This document shows, piece after piece, positions 10,016 to 18,124 of a stretch of DNA of 64,000 bases; position 1 is the first letter of the stretch; the number at the start of each line of letters is the position of its first letter. Position numbers and translations under genes: made by a program. This DNA comes from Ostreococcus lucimarinus CCE9901 (taxonomy: Eukaryota > Chlorophyta > Mamiellophyceae > Mamiellales > Bathycoccaceae). A model generated the notes under the pieces. The model worked only from the letters and a program-made list of their open reading frames with translations. It was not told where the DNA came from and made no database searches. The stretch is from NCBI RefSeq assembly GCF_000092065.1, contig NC_009365.1, positions 372,001 to 436,000 on the forward strand, in the 5' to 3' direction.

Positions 10016-10522
10016 CTACGCCCAAATCGTCGCGAACGCCTCTCGCAGACACCGCGCCTTCGCCACCGCTCGCCCGTCGAACCCGCACGCCCTCGCGATC
10101 GCCGCCGCCCGCGCCTTCCTTCCCTCCTCTGTGTTTTCATCGTAATCCAAGCTCGTTTTCTCCAACCCTCGTCGCACCGCGCTCGTCGGCACCGGCTGCG
10201 CGACGACGTCTCCGTTCGCCGTCTCCGGCGCGTACCCCTCCCCCGCGTCCATCGCCTCCGCCGTCTCCCCCATCGCCGCGCGTCCCTCGTCTCGCGCGCG
10301 CGCCGCGTACCGCGCGATCTCGCTCGCGTTCCGTCGCTTGTGCTCCGCGATCGCGCTCTCCGTCGCGCTCGCGTCGACGCCCTCCGTGAGGTTGAAGATC
10401 AATTCCTCCACCCGCTCGAGGTGATCGTTCCACGCGCGCAGGCTCTCGAAGTCCGACTGCCGCGCGTTGAACACCGCGAGGACGCGCTGTCGCGCGCGCG
10501 TCGCCCGCGCGAGGAGATCCAT
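10016..10522 (-). CDS. MAT1/TFB3-like CDK-activating-kinase assembly factor lacking the RING
   Basis: 168 residues from the ATG at 10522. The sequence matches the MAT1 (TFB3) family after its RING: FNARQSDFESLRAWNDHLE and VEELIFNLTEGVD correspond to the conserved long-helix region, and the C-terminal CGFDGRAVAKARCLREAF...W matches the CDK7/cyclin H-activating tail. MAT1 is the third subunit of CAK and anchors it to TFIIH. The N-terminal C3HC4 RING (about 65 residues in animals and yeast) is absent, and the middle helical domain is shortened. The divergent neighbour begins 57 bases away, and no Cys-rich RING-like frame is visible on this strand behind it, so a missed exon seems unlikely. Confidence 0.75.
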   Translation of the reverse strand: MDLLARATRARQRVLAVFNARQSDFESLRAWNDHLERVEELIFNLTEGVDASATESAIAEHKRRNASEIARYAARARDEGRAAMGETAEAMDAGEGYAPETANGDVVAQPVPTSAVRRGLEKTSLDYDENTEEGRKARAAAIARACGFDGRAVAKARCLREAFATIWA

Positions 10523-10578
10523 CGCGCGTCGCGCGTCGCGCGTCGCGCACTGCGGACGCGACCGGGACACCGCGTCAC

Positions 10579-11127
10579 ATGTCGACGCCGGACGACGCCA
10601 TCGGCGAGCGCGCCGCGCGCGCGCTTCGCGCGCTCGTCGAGACGTACGCGTTCGACGTCGCGGACGCCCTGAGCGTCGTCCGCGCGCTGCCGACGAGCGA
10701 GGACGGGGACGATTTAGAAGATTTGAAGCGATGCGTCGACCGGCTGCTCGACGAGCGCGGGTGCGTCGATAACGGCGGGCCGGCGCTCGGGATGACGCGG
10801 ACGTGCGCGCACGGGGCGCGCGTCGACGCGAGGCGCGCGCGGGAGGCGTGCGAGGCGTGCGAGGCGTGCGGGACGAGGCGGGAGCTGTGGCGGTGCCTGA
10901 CGTGCGGCGACGCGTCGTGCGGGAGGTACGCGAACGGACACTCGAGGGCGCACGCGCGAGCGTCGGAGGGGGGGTGCGTCGTGATGCTGAGTTGGGACGA
11001 TCTGTCGGTGTGGTGCCACGAGTGCGAGAGCTACGTGGACCCGGAGAGCTCGGCGGCTTTGCGGGCGTGCGTCGCGGCGGCGGCGCTAGCCAAATTTGGC
11101 GACCGGGACGGCGGGGGGGCGGTTTAG
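10579..11127 (+). CDS. UBP-type (ZnF-UBP) zinc-finger protein
   Basis: 182 residues, consisting of a helical N-terminus (1-60) and one UBP-type zinc finger. The finger shows the expected Cys/His spacing: CEAC..CG near residues 93-98, LWRCLTCGDASCGRYANGHS, HARASEGGCVVML and VWCHECESYVD. ZnF-UBP domains in USP5, HDAC6 and BRAP bind the free C-terminal Gly-Gly of ubiquitin. No protease, deacetylase or RING domain is attached, so this may be a stand-alone ubiquitin-tail sensor or adaptor. It is divergent from the MAT1-like gene, with the start codons 56 bases apart. Confidence 0.85.
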   Translation: MSTPDDAIGERAARALRALVETYAFDVADALSVVRALPTSEDGDDLEDLKRCVDRLLDERGCVDNGGPALGMTRTCAHGARVDARRAREACEACEACGTRRELWRCLTCGDASCGRYANGHSRAHARASEGGCVVMLSWDDLSVWCHECESYVDPESSAALRACVAAAALAKFGDRDGGGAV

Positions 11128-11227
11128 GTTAGACGACGGGAGGGGACGCGCGGCGCGGTGGACGGTGAAAATGCGCTAGTTTAGTGCTGTAATTTCAATG
11201 TATCTTCGCTAGTGAGTGTCGTGGGTT

Positions 11228-14200
11228 CTAGTTTTCGGGGTCTTCGCGGGTCTCCCCCATTTTCGCCATTCGGTCGATGCGGCGTCCCATGTTGTACAAG
11301 GCATCCTGCGTGTAACGCGGCATGTCGGCCCAGAAGTGGTACTCAGACTTGGCCAAGTCTGGATCGTCAAACATCACGCTGTAGCTGAGATCATGCGGGG
11401 TCGGTTTCCAACCTTCACCCGACCATTTCTCGGCGTAGCGCGCGATCTCGGCTTCGCACGCTTCGACGCGACGCTTGTCGAATTCGCTCAACTCTTCTCC
11501 GGCATCGCGTTTCGCCTCGATTGAACTCAGGATGCCGCGTAACTCGATGGTTCTATCGTCATCGGCTTCTCTGCAAACGCGAATGACCTCTTTGACGCGC
11601 CACTCCGGATCCTCCTTGTCAGTTTCTTGAATCGCCAGGTGATTCCACGTGTGACTCGGCGAAACCTCGTATTGCCACTTTTGGATCGATTGTTCACTGA
11701 ATGGACGCAAGTATTCGCCGAGGCCGGTAGCCTGCTTGAAAGTCTCAGCATTTCTAAATTTGGGCTCATCTTTTGTGATGTCGACGTTGTAGTATTTGGC
11801 CGCGGCTTTGATTTTCTCCTTCGGATCTGCAATCGAACGCATTCCGATGAGGTCCTCCGTCGCCTCCGTGGGAAGGACTTTCGCGGGCGTATCCGGTCCA
11901 ATCGTCGAGAACTCACCCTTGGGTGGATGAGCCGCGAGGATTTCTTCGAACTCGGCCAAAGAAAGCGTCTCGTTTTCAATCAAGCGATCCACCATCGCGT
12001 TGACTGCGTCCTCGTGCGCGGCGATGATCGCCAAACAGTTTGCCTCCGCTTCTTGAAGAATCTGAACCATCTTGCGCTCGGCGTATTGATAGTGATCGGG
12101 GACTACCTCTCTGATCGGACCTGCAATCGTCAACAGTTCGTCCAAGGGCATCAACTCTCCAGATTTAGACACCGCACCTTGCAAGCGCGCCACTCGTCTC
12201 TCCGACTTGTTCAAATGCTTCGGGTCGTATGTGTACGTCGTCATCATGCCGGGCTGCCCCAAGCCAAAGTTTACGATCATATTTCGAAGCAAATCATTCG
12301 CTTCGCAAACATCTTCCGAACCGCGAGTGCTCGCCTCTCCAAACAACACTTTTTCGCAGGAGCGGCCCGCGAGCAAAACTTGCACGCGCTCGCACATTCG
12401 CGCGCGCGTAGGATATCGGTAATCCTCGTCACGCTTTCTCTGGATCAGCGTAATCGCTGGCTCGAAACCTCGCGGAATGATGGAAATCATCTCGATGTCT
12501 TCGATGAGACCGTTGCTCTTATGGAGCAAGTTCTGGACCAGGGCGTGGCCGACTTCGTGCGCCGCGAGTTTGCGCGTCGTCACGCTTTCCTTGGGGTGTG
12601 CTGTAAGACGAATGCCGCTCACGACGCGCTCAACGGCATCCAAGACGTCGTGCTCTTCGATCTGTTCACCCTGGCGTCGCACGCAGTGCACCGCGGCTTC
12701 GTTGCAAATGTTTGCAATCTCGGCGCCCGACAAACCGGGAAGGTTCTGCGCCAATCGCTTGGTGTCAATTTCTGGGTTGCAGTTTCGCTTGGACAAGTGA
12801 ATCTGCAAAATCTTAGCCCGTGCCTCGACGTTTGGAAGGCCGACGCGAACTTTACGATCGAATCGACCTGGCCGCAACAGCGCGGGATCGAGTAAATCGG
12901 CTCGGTTTGTCGCGCCGATGAAGACGACGCCAGTGTCTGGCGTGAAACCATCCATCTCCGTGAGAAGCTGATTCAGCGTTTGTTCGTGCTCTTCCGTGCC
13001 ACGCGTGCCAGCAGCGGCGCGTTTCGTGCCTAACGCATCGATTTCGTCGACGAATATCAAGCACGGCGCGTTGATGCGCGCGCGTTTAAATAAATCTCTC
13101 ACTCGAGCCGCGCCGACGCCGACGATGATTTCAACAAACTCAGAGCCAGACATGGAGTAGAACGGCACTTTGGCTTCACCCGCGATCGCCTTCGCGATCA
13201 GCGTCTTACCAACGCCCGGGCCTCCTTCCATGAGCAAACCCTTGGGGGGCCTAGCGCCAACCTTGGCGAAACGCTCGGGTTCCTTTAAAAAGGCGACGAC
13301 TTCCTCCAAATCTTCTATGATGTTCTCCAACCCACCAACGTCTTCCAAAGTCACGTCCACCGTGCCGTCTCGCCTCGCACCCGCGCGGGACTGCGCAAAC
13401 TGCATCGCCTGGAACTGATCTTGCGGCACCGACGTCCTACGGACGATGCCCAAGTAAATCGAACCGATCATAAACGCCAAGCCGCCGACGGAGTACGCCA
13501 AAAACTCCATCCCACTGTACGACGACGGTCGCCATTTCTGATGATACGTGTACCACGTCCCGAGTCTATCGCATTTGTCCAACAGCGCGGCGTCCATCGT
13601 GTTGGTCAGCGTGTTGAGGTAGTACTGCTTCCCCTTCGACCCCTTCATGGTGACCAAGTAATACCTCGATCGCGGAATCTTTCGCAACCTCTCCGGTGGG
13701 AACCACCCAAACTGCGGCGCGTCCCACACCTGAAACGACTTCACCAGTCCTTTATCCACCGCCCGCACGAATTCTTGCATCGTCATCTCATCGTACGACT
13801 TCCAATTCGGCTCCTCGTCGATCGGCGCTCCCAAGCTCTGCGTGCTCACGTAGTCGCTCGTCCCCTTCACGTCCCCCTCCATCGGCCCTTTCTTCGCCAT
13901 TCTCCGCTTCGCCTTCTCACTGAACAGCTTATACTGCTCATCCTGCTCGCGCTGCATCTGCTGAAACTCCTCGTCCGTCATCCCTCGCGGTTTCACCAAC
14001 CCTCTCGCGCGCGTCCTCTCGCCTCGCCGTCCGCTCGCCTCCGCGTCCCGTCCTCGCCCTCTCGCGCGCACCACTCGCCTCGTCACCGTTCCCGCGCCCA
14101 CCGCGCGCGCGAACGCCCGTCCATCGTCGTCTTCACCGCGCGCGTCCCCGCCGCCGTCCCGCGTCGTCGCCATCGCGCCCACCGTCCGTCGCCGCCCTTC

Positions 14201-14299
14201 GCGCCCTGACCTACGTCCCGCGCCTTCGTTCGCGCGTCGCGCTCGATCGCATCGCGTCGCCGCCGCGCGCGGTCGCGCAGTCGCGCGCGCGCTCGACAT
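11228..14299 (-). CDS. FtsH-like AAA+ metalloprotease, plastid-type, with C-terminal extension
   Basis: 1,023 residues. A very basic N-terminus (1-110) resembles a chloroplast transit peptide. One membrane segment lies at ~266-285. The AAA module has Walker A GGPGVGKT (359-366), Walker B CLIFVDEID (413-421), a second region of homology GRFDRKV and an FVEIIVGVGAARVRD pore loop. The protease has the zinc motif HEVGH (581-585) and a later END-type Asp (EANDLL), so it should be active, unlike FtsHi pseudoproteases. Walker A differs from the usual GPPGTGKT. The protein continues ~440 residues past HEVGH, including a C-terminal region (~830-1023, YNVDITKDEP..., SPSHTWNHLA...) that I do not recognise from standard FtsH. 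The role is presumably thylakoid or envelope protein quality control. Confidence 0.85.
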   Translation of the reverse strand: MSSARATARPRAAATRCDRARRANEGAGRRSGREGRRRTVGAMATTRDGGGDARGEDDDGRAFARAVGAGTVTRRVVRARGRGRDAEASGRRGERTRARGLVKPRGMTDEEFQQMQREQDEQYKLFSEKAKRRMAKKGPMEGDVKGTSDYVSTQSLGAPIDEEPNWKSYDEMTMQEFVRAVDKGLVKSFQVWDAPQFGWFPPERLRKIPRSRYYLVTMKGSKGKQYYLNTLTNTMDAALLDKCDRLGTWYTYHQKWRPSSYSGMEFLAYSVGGLAFMIGSIYLGIVRRTSVPQDQFQAMQFAQSRAGARRDGTVDVTLEDVGGLENIIEDLEEVVAFLKEPERFAKVGARPPKGLLMEGGPGVGKTLIAKAIAGEAKVPFYSMSGSEFVEIIVGVGAARVRDLFKRARINAPCLIFVDEIDALGTKRAAAGTRGTEEHEQTLNQLLTEMDGFTPDTGVVFIGATNRADLLDPALLRPGRFDRKVRVGLPNVEARAKILQIHLSKRNCNPEIDTKRLAQNLPGLSGAEIANICNEAAVHCVRRQGEQIEEHDVLDAVERVVSGIRLTAHPKESVTTRKLAAHEVGHALVQNLLHKSNGLIEDIEMISIIPRGFEPAITLIQRKRDEDYRYPTRARMCERVQVLLAGRSCEKVLFGEASTRGSEDVCEANDLLRNMIVNFGLGQPGMMTTYTYDPKHLNKSERRVARLQGAVSKSGELMPLDELLTIAGPIREVVPDHYQYAERKMVQILQEAEANCLAIIAAHEDAVNAMVDRLIENETLSLAEFEEILAAHPPKGEFSTIGPDTPAKVLPTEATEDLIGMRSIADPKEKIKAAAKYYNVDITKDEPKFRNAETFKQATGLGEYLRPFSEQSIQKWQYEVSPSHTWNHLAIQETDKEDPEWRVKEVIRVCREADDDRTIELRGILSSIEAKRDAGEELSEFDKRRVEACEAEIARYAEKWSGEGWKPTPHDLSYSVMFDDPDLAKSEYHFWADMPRYTQDALYNMGRRIDRMAKMGETREDPEN

Positions 14300-14696
14300 C
14301 GCGCGCGTCGGATCGCTCGGCGCCGCGCGTCGCGCGTCGCGCCGCGGTGCGCGCGCGTCGATCGAATCCGCGCGAGGTTTTCGACGGCGCGATGTGGTCC
14401 GTGTGTTTCATTAATGAGTCTCGCCGTGCTGGTCCGTGTGTTTCATTAATGAGTCTCGCCGCGCGCGTCGTCGCGCGGCGTCGCCGACGCGCGCGGCGGA
14501 CGGCGGCGCGTCGAGACGACGGGCGCGATCGCGCGCGTGCGAACGTCGAGCGCGCGACGCGCGCGACGGCGCGGACGAACGATCGGATCGGAAAGGATTC
14601 GAATAGGACGTCGCGGACTTTGATTCGACGTGATTTGATTTGATTTCGAAACGGGACGGCGAGACAGACGACGCGCGCGACGAGGGCGCGGCGAGG
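14300..14696. promoter_or_regulatory. Divergent intergenic region, FtsH-like / ubiquitin protease
   Basis: 397 bases between the FtsH-like start and the ubiquitin-protease start. It holds one tandem repeat of ~32 bases (annotated separately) in otherwise CG-rich sequence. No other gene was seen. Confidence 0.45.
14395..14461. repeat. Two tandem copies of a 32-base element, period 35
   Basis: Identical copies at 14395-14426 and 14430-14461, each containing GTGTTTCATTAATGAGTC. The core CATTAATG is a short palindrome and stands out as A/T-rich in a CG-rich promoter. Location between divergent genes suggests a duplicated regulatory site (inference). Confidence 0.9.
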
Positions 14697-16412
14697 ATGG
14701 ATTCGGTGACGTCGGTGTTTGGAAATTGGTTCTCGAGCGCGCGGGACGACGGGAGCGAGAGCGACGACGGGAGCGATGCGGCGGCGCGGGAGGCGGGATC
14801 AGAGAAGAGCGACGACGCGCGGGACGAGGACGGGGCGACGAGGGCGGACGAGGACGCGGAGGCGAGGGCGTTGCTGCCGCCGGCGACGACGCTGCATCCG
14901 TACGAGGACGTCAGACGATCGGTGGAGGGATTAGGGACGAGGAGACACGATCACGATTATCCGTCGGGGCTGACGAACGGGGGGAACACGTGCTTCGCGG
15001 CGTCGGCGTTGCAGTGCTTGCGACGGGCGACGCCGCTCACGGCGTGGTTCGACGGCGTGGAAAAGTTTCACGACGTCGCGCGGTGCGCGGAGACGAGGAA
15101 GTTTTGCGTGGTGTGCGAGTATTCGCAACATTTGGAACGCGCGATGGCGTCGAGGGACGCGCACAGCATAGGGAGGTTGACGAAGGACATTAGCAAGGTG
15201 GCGAGACAGTTTAGACGCGGGCGGCAGGAGGATTCGCACGAGTTCATCAACGCGCTGTTGGACGCGATGCACGTGATTTTTTTGAAGGATCTCGGAGGAG
15301 AGAAGAAGTACGATTTGCGCACGCGAGAGACGACGGTCATTTATCACGTCTTCGGTGGGTATACCCTGGGCACGGTGAAGTGCTTGGAGTGCGGGTACGT
15401 GAGCAAGAATTTTCAAAGCACGCTCGACATTCCGCTCGAGGTGACGGGAAAGATTGGCTCCGTCGAGGAGGCGCTTCGAGAAAACTTTTGCACGGAGGAA
15501 GTCCTCAGTGGTTCGAACAAGTACAAGTGCTCGAAGTGCAAGGCGTTGGTACGGGCGAAGAAGGGATCGAAAATCCACGTGTCGCCGAATATTTTAACCA
15601 TTCCTCTAAAACGGTACTCCACTGGACGGTTCAGCAAGATTACAAAGTACATCAAGTATCCGTCCAACTTTTCGCTGGCTGAGTTCATGAGCGATGATGC
15701 CCCGTATGAAGTCACGGCTCCAGAGTATGAGCTTTTCGGTGTATTGGTTCATCAAGACTTTTACGCCAGCGCGCACTCTGGACATTACGTGGCGTACGTA
15801 AAGTTGCGAGACGATTCCTGGGTGCTGTGCAACGATAGTCGCGTGTCGCCGTCTTCCGAAAAGGATGCGATGAAGCAAAAGGCGTACATATTGTTCTACG
15901 AGCGCGTGCACGCGAGAGGTGCACCACCATTGCGCCCGGCGGGATACTTGGACGAGCTCCGAGCGGCGCGCGACGCCGAACGTGCGGCGACGGCGATGAA
16001 GTGCGAAGACGCGGGGGAGGAACAGTTGACTTCTCGGTTCGATTCGATGAGTGTGAGCGCCACCGCGGTAGATACGGTGAGCGCTTCGTCGACGCGTCCT
16101 ACGAGATCTCCCGTCGTTGTCGCCGAGGAGGTCTCCGAGGAACCGTCAGTGCACATGGAAACGGTGAACGTCGAAAACGGTCGAGAGTTGCGCGTATCGG
16201 TCACTTTGCCTGGTTGTCGCAGCGCTCGCGATATCGAAGTCGAGCTCAGCATGGGGCAGCACGATGTGCCGTCATCGCTTATTATCAAGGCCCCAATGTT
16301 GTACGCGACGCCGGTGAAGGTTCACCTGCCGCCGAACGTGGAAGATCCCGTGAAGAGCTCGTTCGTGCGCAAGACGTCAGAGTATCGCGTGCGGTTTCCG
16401 GTTCGCGAGTGA
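14697..16412 (+). CDS. Ubiquitin-specific protease (USP/UBP) with a C-terminal PIH1/CS-like domain
   Basis: 571 residues from the ATG at 14697; the frame is open upstream but has no earlier ATG that fits. A Ser/Asp-rich N-terminus (1-75) leads into a USP catalytic domain: Cys box NGGNTCFAAS (catalytic Cys ~99), the zinc-ribbon pairs KCLECGY and KCSKC, and the His box HSGHYVAYVK with the supporting WVLCNDSRVS. All expected catalytic elements are present, so it should cleave ubiquitin conjugates; it resembles the USP36/UBP15-19 group. The last ~90 residues (ELRVSVTLPGCRSARDIEVEL, LPPNVEDPVKSSFVRKTSEY) look like a PIH1 C-terminal/CS beta-sandwich, a chaperone-adaptor fold. That assignment is by eye and less certain than the protease. 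Confidence 0.88.
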   Translation: MDSVTSVFGNWFSSARDDGSESDDGSDAAAREAGSEKSDDARDEDGATRADEDAEARALLPPATTLHPYEDVRRSVEGLGTRRHDHDYPSGLTNGGNTCFAASALQCLRRATPLTAWFDGVEKFHDVARCAETRKFCVVCEYSQHLERAMASRDAHSIGRLTKDISKVARQFRRGRQEDSHEFINALLDAMHVIFLKDLGGEKKYDLRTRETTVIYHVFGGYTLGTVKCLECGYVSKNFQSTLDIPLEVTGKIGSVEEALRENFCTEEVLSGSNKYKCSKCKALVRAKKGSKIHVSPNILTIPLKRYSTGRFSKITKYIKYPSNFSLAEFMSDDAPYEVTAPEYELFGVLVHQDFYASAHSGHYVAYVKLRDDSWVLCNDSRVSPSSEKDAMKQKAYILFYERVHARGAPPLRPAGYLDELRAARDAERAATAMKCEDAGEEQLTSRFDSMSVSATAVDTVSASSTRPTRSPVVVAEEVSEEPSVHMETVNVENGRELRVSVTLPGCRSARDIEVELSMGQHDVPSSLIIKAPMLYATPVKVHLPPNVEDPVKSSFVRKTSEYRVRFPVRE

Positions 16413-16506
16413 CGCTGAGTAAAATATTTAGACTGTAACAACAAAGTACTGTATTGCAGTAACATTAAATGCAGCAAAACGTGGATAAAACGTGGATAAG
16501 ATGAAC

Positions 16507-17273
16507 CTACTTTTTCAAGAGCGCCAAAAACGCGTCGACGCACGCCTTGGACGATGCGGGATTTTGACCGGTGACGAGCTTGCCGTCGGTGACGGCGTTG
16601 GGCGTCCAGTCGGCGGCGCCGTTGAATTGCGCGCCCAATTTCTTGAACTCGGTCTCGAGCAAGACGGGCACCTTCTCCGCCAACCCAACCGCGGTTTCCT
16701 CGGCGTCCGTGAAGCACGTCGCGTTCGTCCCCTTCAGAATCGAGTCGCCGTTGGGCTTTTTACACGCCAACAGCGCCACCGGGCCGTGGCAATCCGCCGC
16801 CACCGGCTTATCCGCGGCCAGCGTCTCTTCGATCACGCGCGTCAACGTCGCGTTATTCAAGAAATCGACGCACGTCCCGTGACCACCGGCGAGATAAATC
16901 CCAGCGTAATGCCCGGATTTCACGCCCTTCAAAGCCTTGGCGTTCGCCAACGCCTTCTTCGCGTCCTCGTCGTCGTAAAACTTTTGACAATCCGCGGTAA
17001 AGAAATCCCCCGACTCGCTCGCGGAATCGATCGGCACCTTCCCGCCCTTCACGGACACGACGTCCACCGCGAATCCGGCGTCGAGCAGCGCGTAATACGG
17101 CGTCGCGATCTCCTCGAGCCACGCCCCCGTCGCGTGTCCATCCACTGTTCGATTCGCGCGCGCCGTCAGTCGTCGTCGTCGTCGCGTCGCGTCGCGTCGC
17201 ACGCACTGGAATCCGCGGACGTGCACACGATGGCGATCGTCCGCTCGCGTCGTTTCGATTGCTTCCCGCCCAT
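16507..17273 (-). CDS. DJ-1/PfpI family protein (Hsp31/glyoxalase III-like), two exons
   Basis: Modelled as exon 1 17273-17207 and exon 2 17144-16507, giving 705 bases and 234 residues. Exon 1 encodes MGGKQSKRRERTIAIVCTSADS, the first beta strand of the fold. Splicing then creates SMDGHATGAWLEE, which matches the start of Hsp31-type proteins. Later blocks are LEEIATPYYALLDAGF, GGKVPIDSAS, AGGHGTCVDF and the nucleophile loop ADCHGPVAL (catalytic Cys followed by His). The family acts as glutathione-independent glyoxalase or chaperone. The N-terminus MGGKQSKR fits the N-myristoylation pattern MGxxxS, so membrane attachment is possible. Reading the second exon frame further upstream gives an Arg-rich N-terminus that lacks strand 1, so the spliced model is preferred. 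It converges on the ubiquitin-protease gene. Confidence 0.85.
17145..17206 (-). other. 62-base spliceosomal intron in the DJ-1 gene
   Basis: On the minus strand the intron starts GTGCGTGCG and ends CGAATCGAACAG, with a CTGAC branch-point-like sequence about 25 bases before the 3' splice site. The unspliced frame meets a TGA inside it. Removing it keeps the frame and restores the conserved DJ-1 N-terminus. Confidence 0.82.
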
Positions 17274-17426
17274 GGCGCGCGCGACGAGTTTTGCGGGCGT
17301 CGGCATTCGCATCGCGATCGATCGCGAATCGCATCGAATTCCGACGTCGACGAGGTCGCGACGCGCGCGCCCGTCGGTCGCGCGACGTCGCGCGCGGGCG
17401 CGCGGGCGGGCGATTTTTTTAGGTTG

Positions 17427-17448
17427 AAACCTAACGCAAACTAGGTTT
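17427..17448. promoter_or_regulatory. Hairpin-forming AAACCTA / TAGGTTT element
   Basis: A 7-base inverted repeat (AAACCTA at 17427-17433, TAGGTTT at 17442-17448) with an 8-base spacer, overlapping a second smaller one (AGGTT-GA-AACCT). It lies in the 290-base divergent region between the DJ-1 and TPR genes. The arm resembles the plant telo-box, but the match is incomplete. Confidence 0.4.
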
Positions 17449-17563
17449 TCCACTCGTAGGATATTTTTCTCGGCGCGTCGTTCGAGGCGACGCGGTGTCG
17501 ACGGGACGCGAAACGACACAACGACCGCCCGTCACCTCGCGACGCGCGAAACGCTCGCGCGCG

Positions 17564-18091
17564 ATGACGCTCGCGGACGCGCGCGACGGGGACGCGGCGT
17601 TCGAAGCGAACAGAGTCGCCGGGAACGCGGCGTACGACCGCGAGGCGTTCGTCGAGGCGACGGCGCGCTACACGGAGTGCGTCGAAGCGCTGGAGAAACG
17701 CCTCGGTTCGGCGGAGGGCGAAGGCACGGCGCGGCGCGCGTGCGCGATTCGCGCGAACCGCGCGGCGTGTTTCGTGAAGCGCGGTAAGCACGCGCTCGCG
17801 ATGGAGGACGCGTCGTGGGTGATCGCGCGACCGCTCGAGGCGGGGGCGGGGATTCTCGCCAAGGCGCTGTACAGGCGCGCGCGCGCGCGCGAAGGCGTCG
17901 GCGACGTCGAGGCGGCGTTGGCCGATTTGCGGGCGGCGGAAAAGATCGATCCACACGATGCGTTGATTCAAAGCGCATTGAATAATTTCACGTCGGTGTT
18001 CCACATCGCCGTCGTTCTCGATAGAGCGTCGCCGGAGGTGCTCGCGAGACAGCCCGCGTGGCGAAATTTCAAGCCAGAGACGAGGCCGTAG
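17564..18091 (+). CDS. TPR-repeat co-chaperone-like protein
   Basis: 175 residues from the first ATG in frame (17564). About three tetratricopeptide repeats fill residues 10-140: AFEANRVAGNAAYDREAFVEA, a second with RACAIRANRAACFVKRGKHA, and a third with ALYRRARAREGVGDVEAAL, each with the small/large residue pattern of TPR helices. Such short TPR proteins commonly bind Hsp70/Hsp90 tails or act as adaptors; no further domain is attached. It ends 33 bases before the stop of the convergent kinesin gene. Confidence 0.75.
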   Translation: MTLADARDGDAAFEANRVAGNAAYDREAFVEATARYTECVEALEKRLGSAEGEGTARRACAIRANRAACFVKRGKHALAMEDASWVIARPLEAGAGILAKALYRRARAREGVGDVEAALADLRAAEKIDPHDALIQSALNNFTSVFHIAVVLDRASPEVLARQPAWRNFKPETRP

Positions 18092-18124
18092 ATGAGCCGC
18101 GCTCGCAACTGCAGTTCGCTTAAA

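Noticed and set aside
10523-10570. Upstream start for the MAT1-like gene at 10570
   Set aside because: That codon is GTG, the added residues are Arg-rich and do not resemble a RING; ATG 10522 is used.
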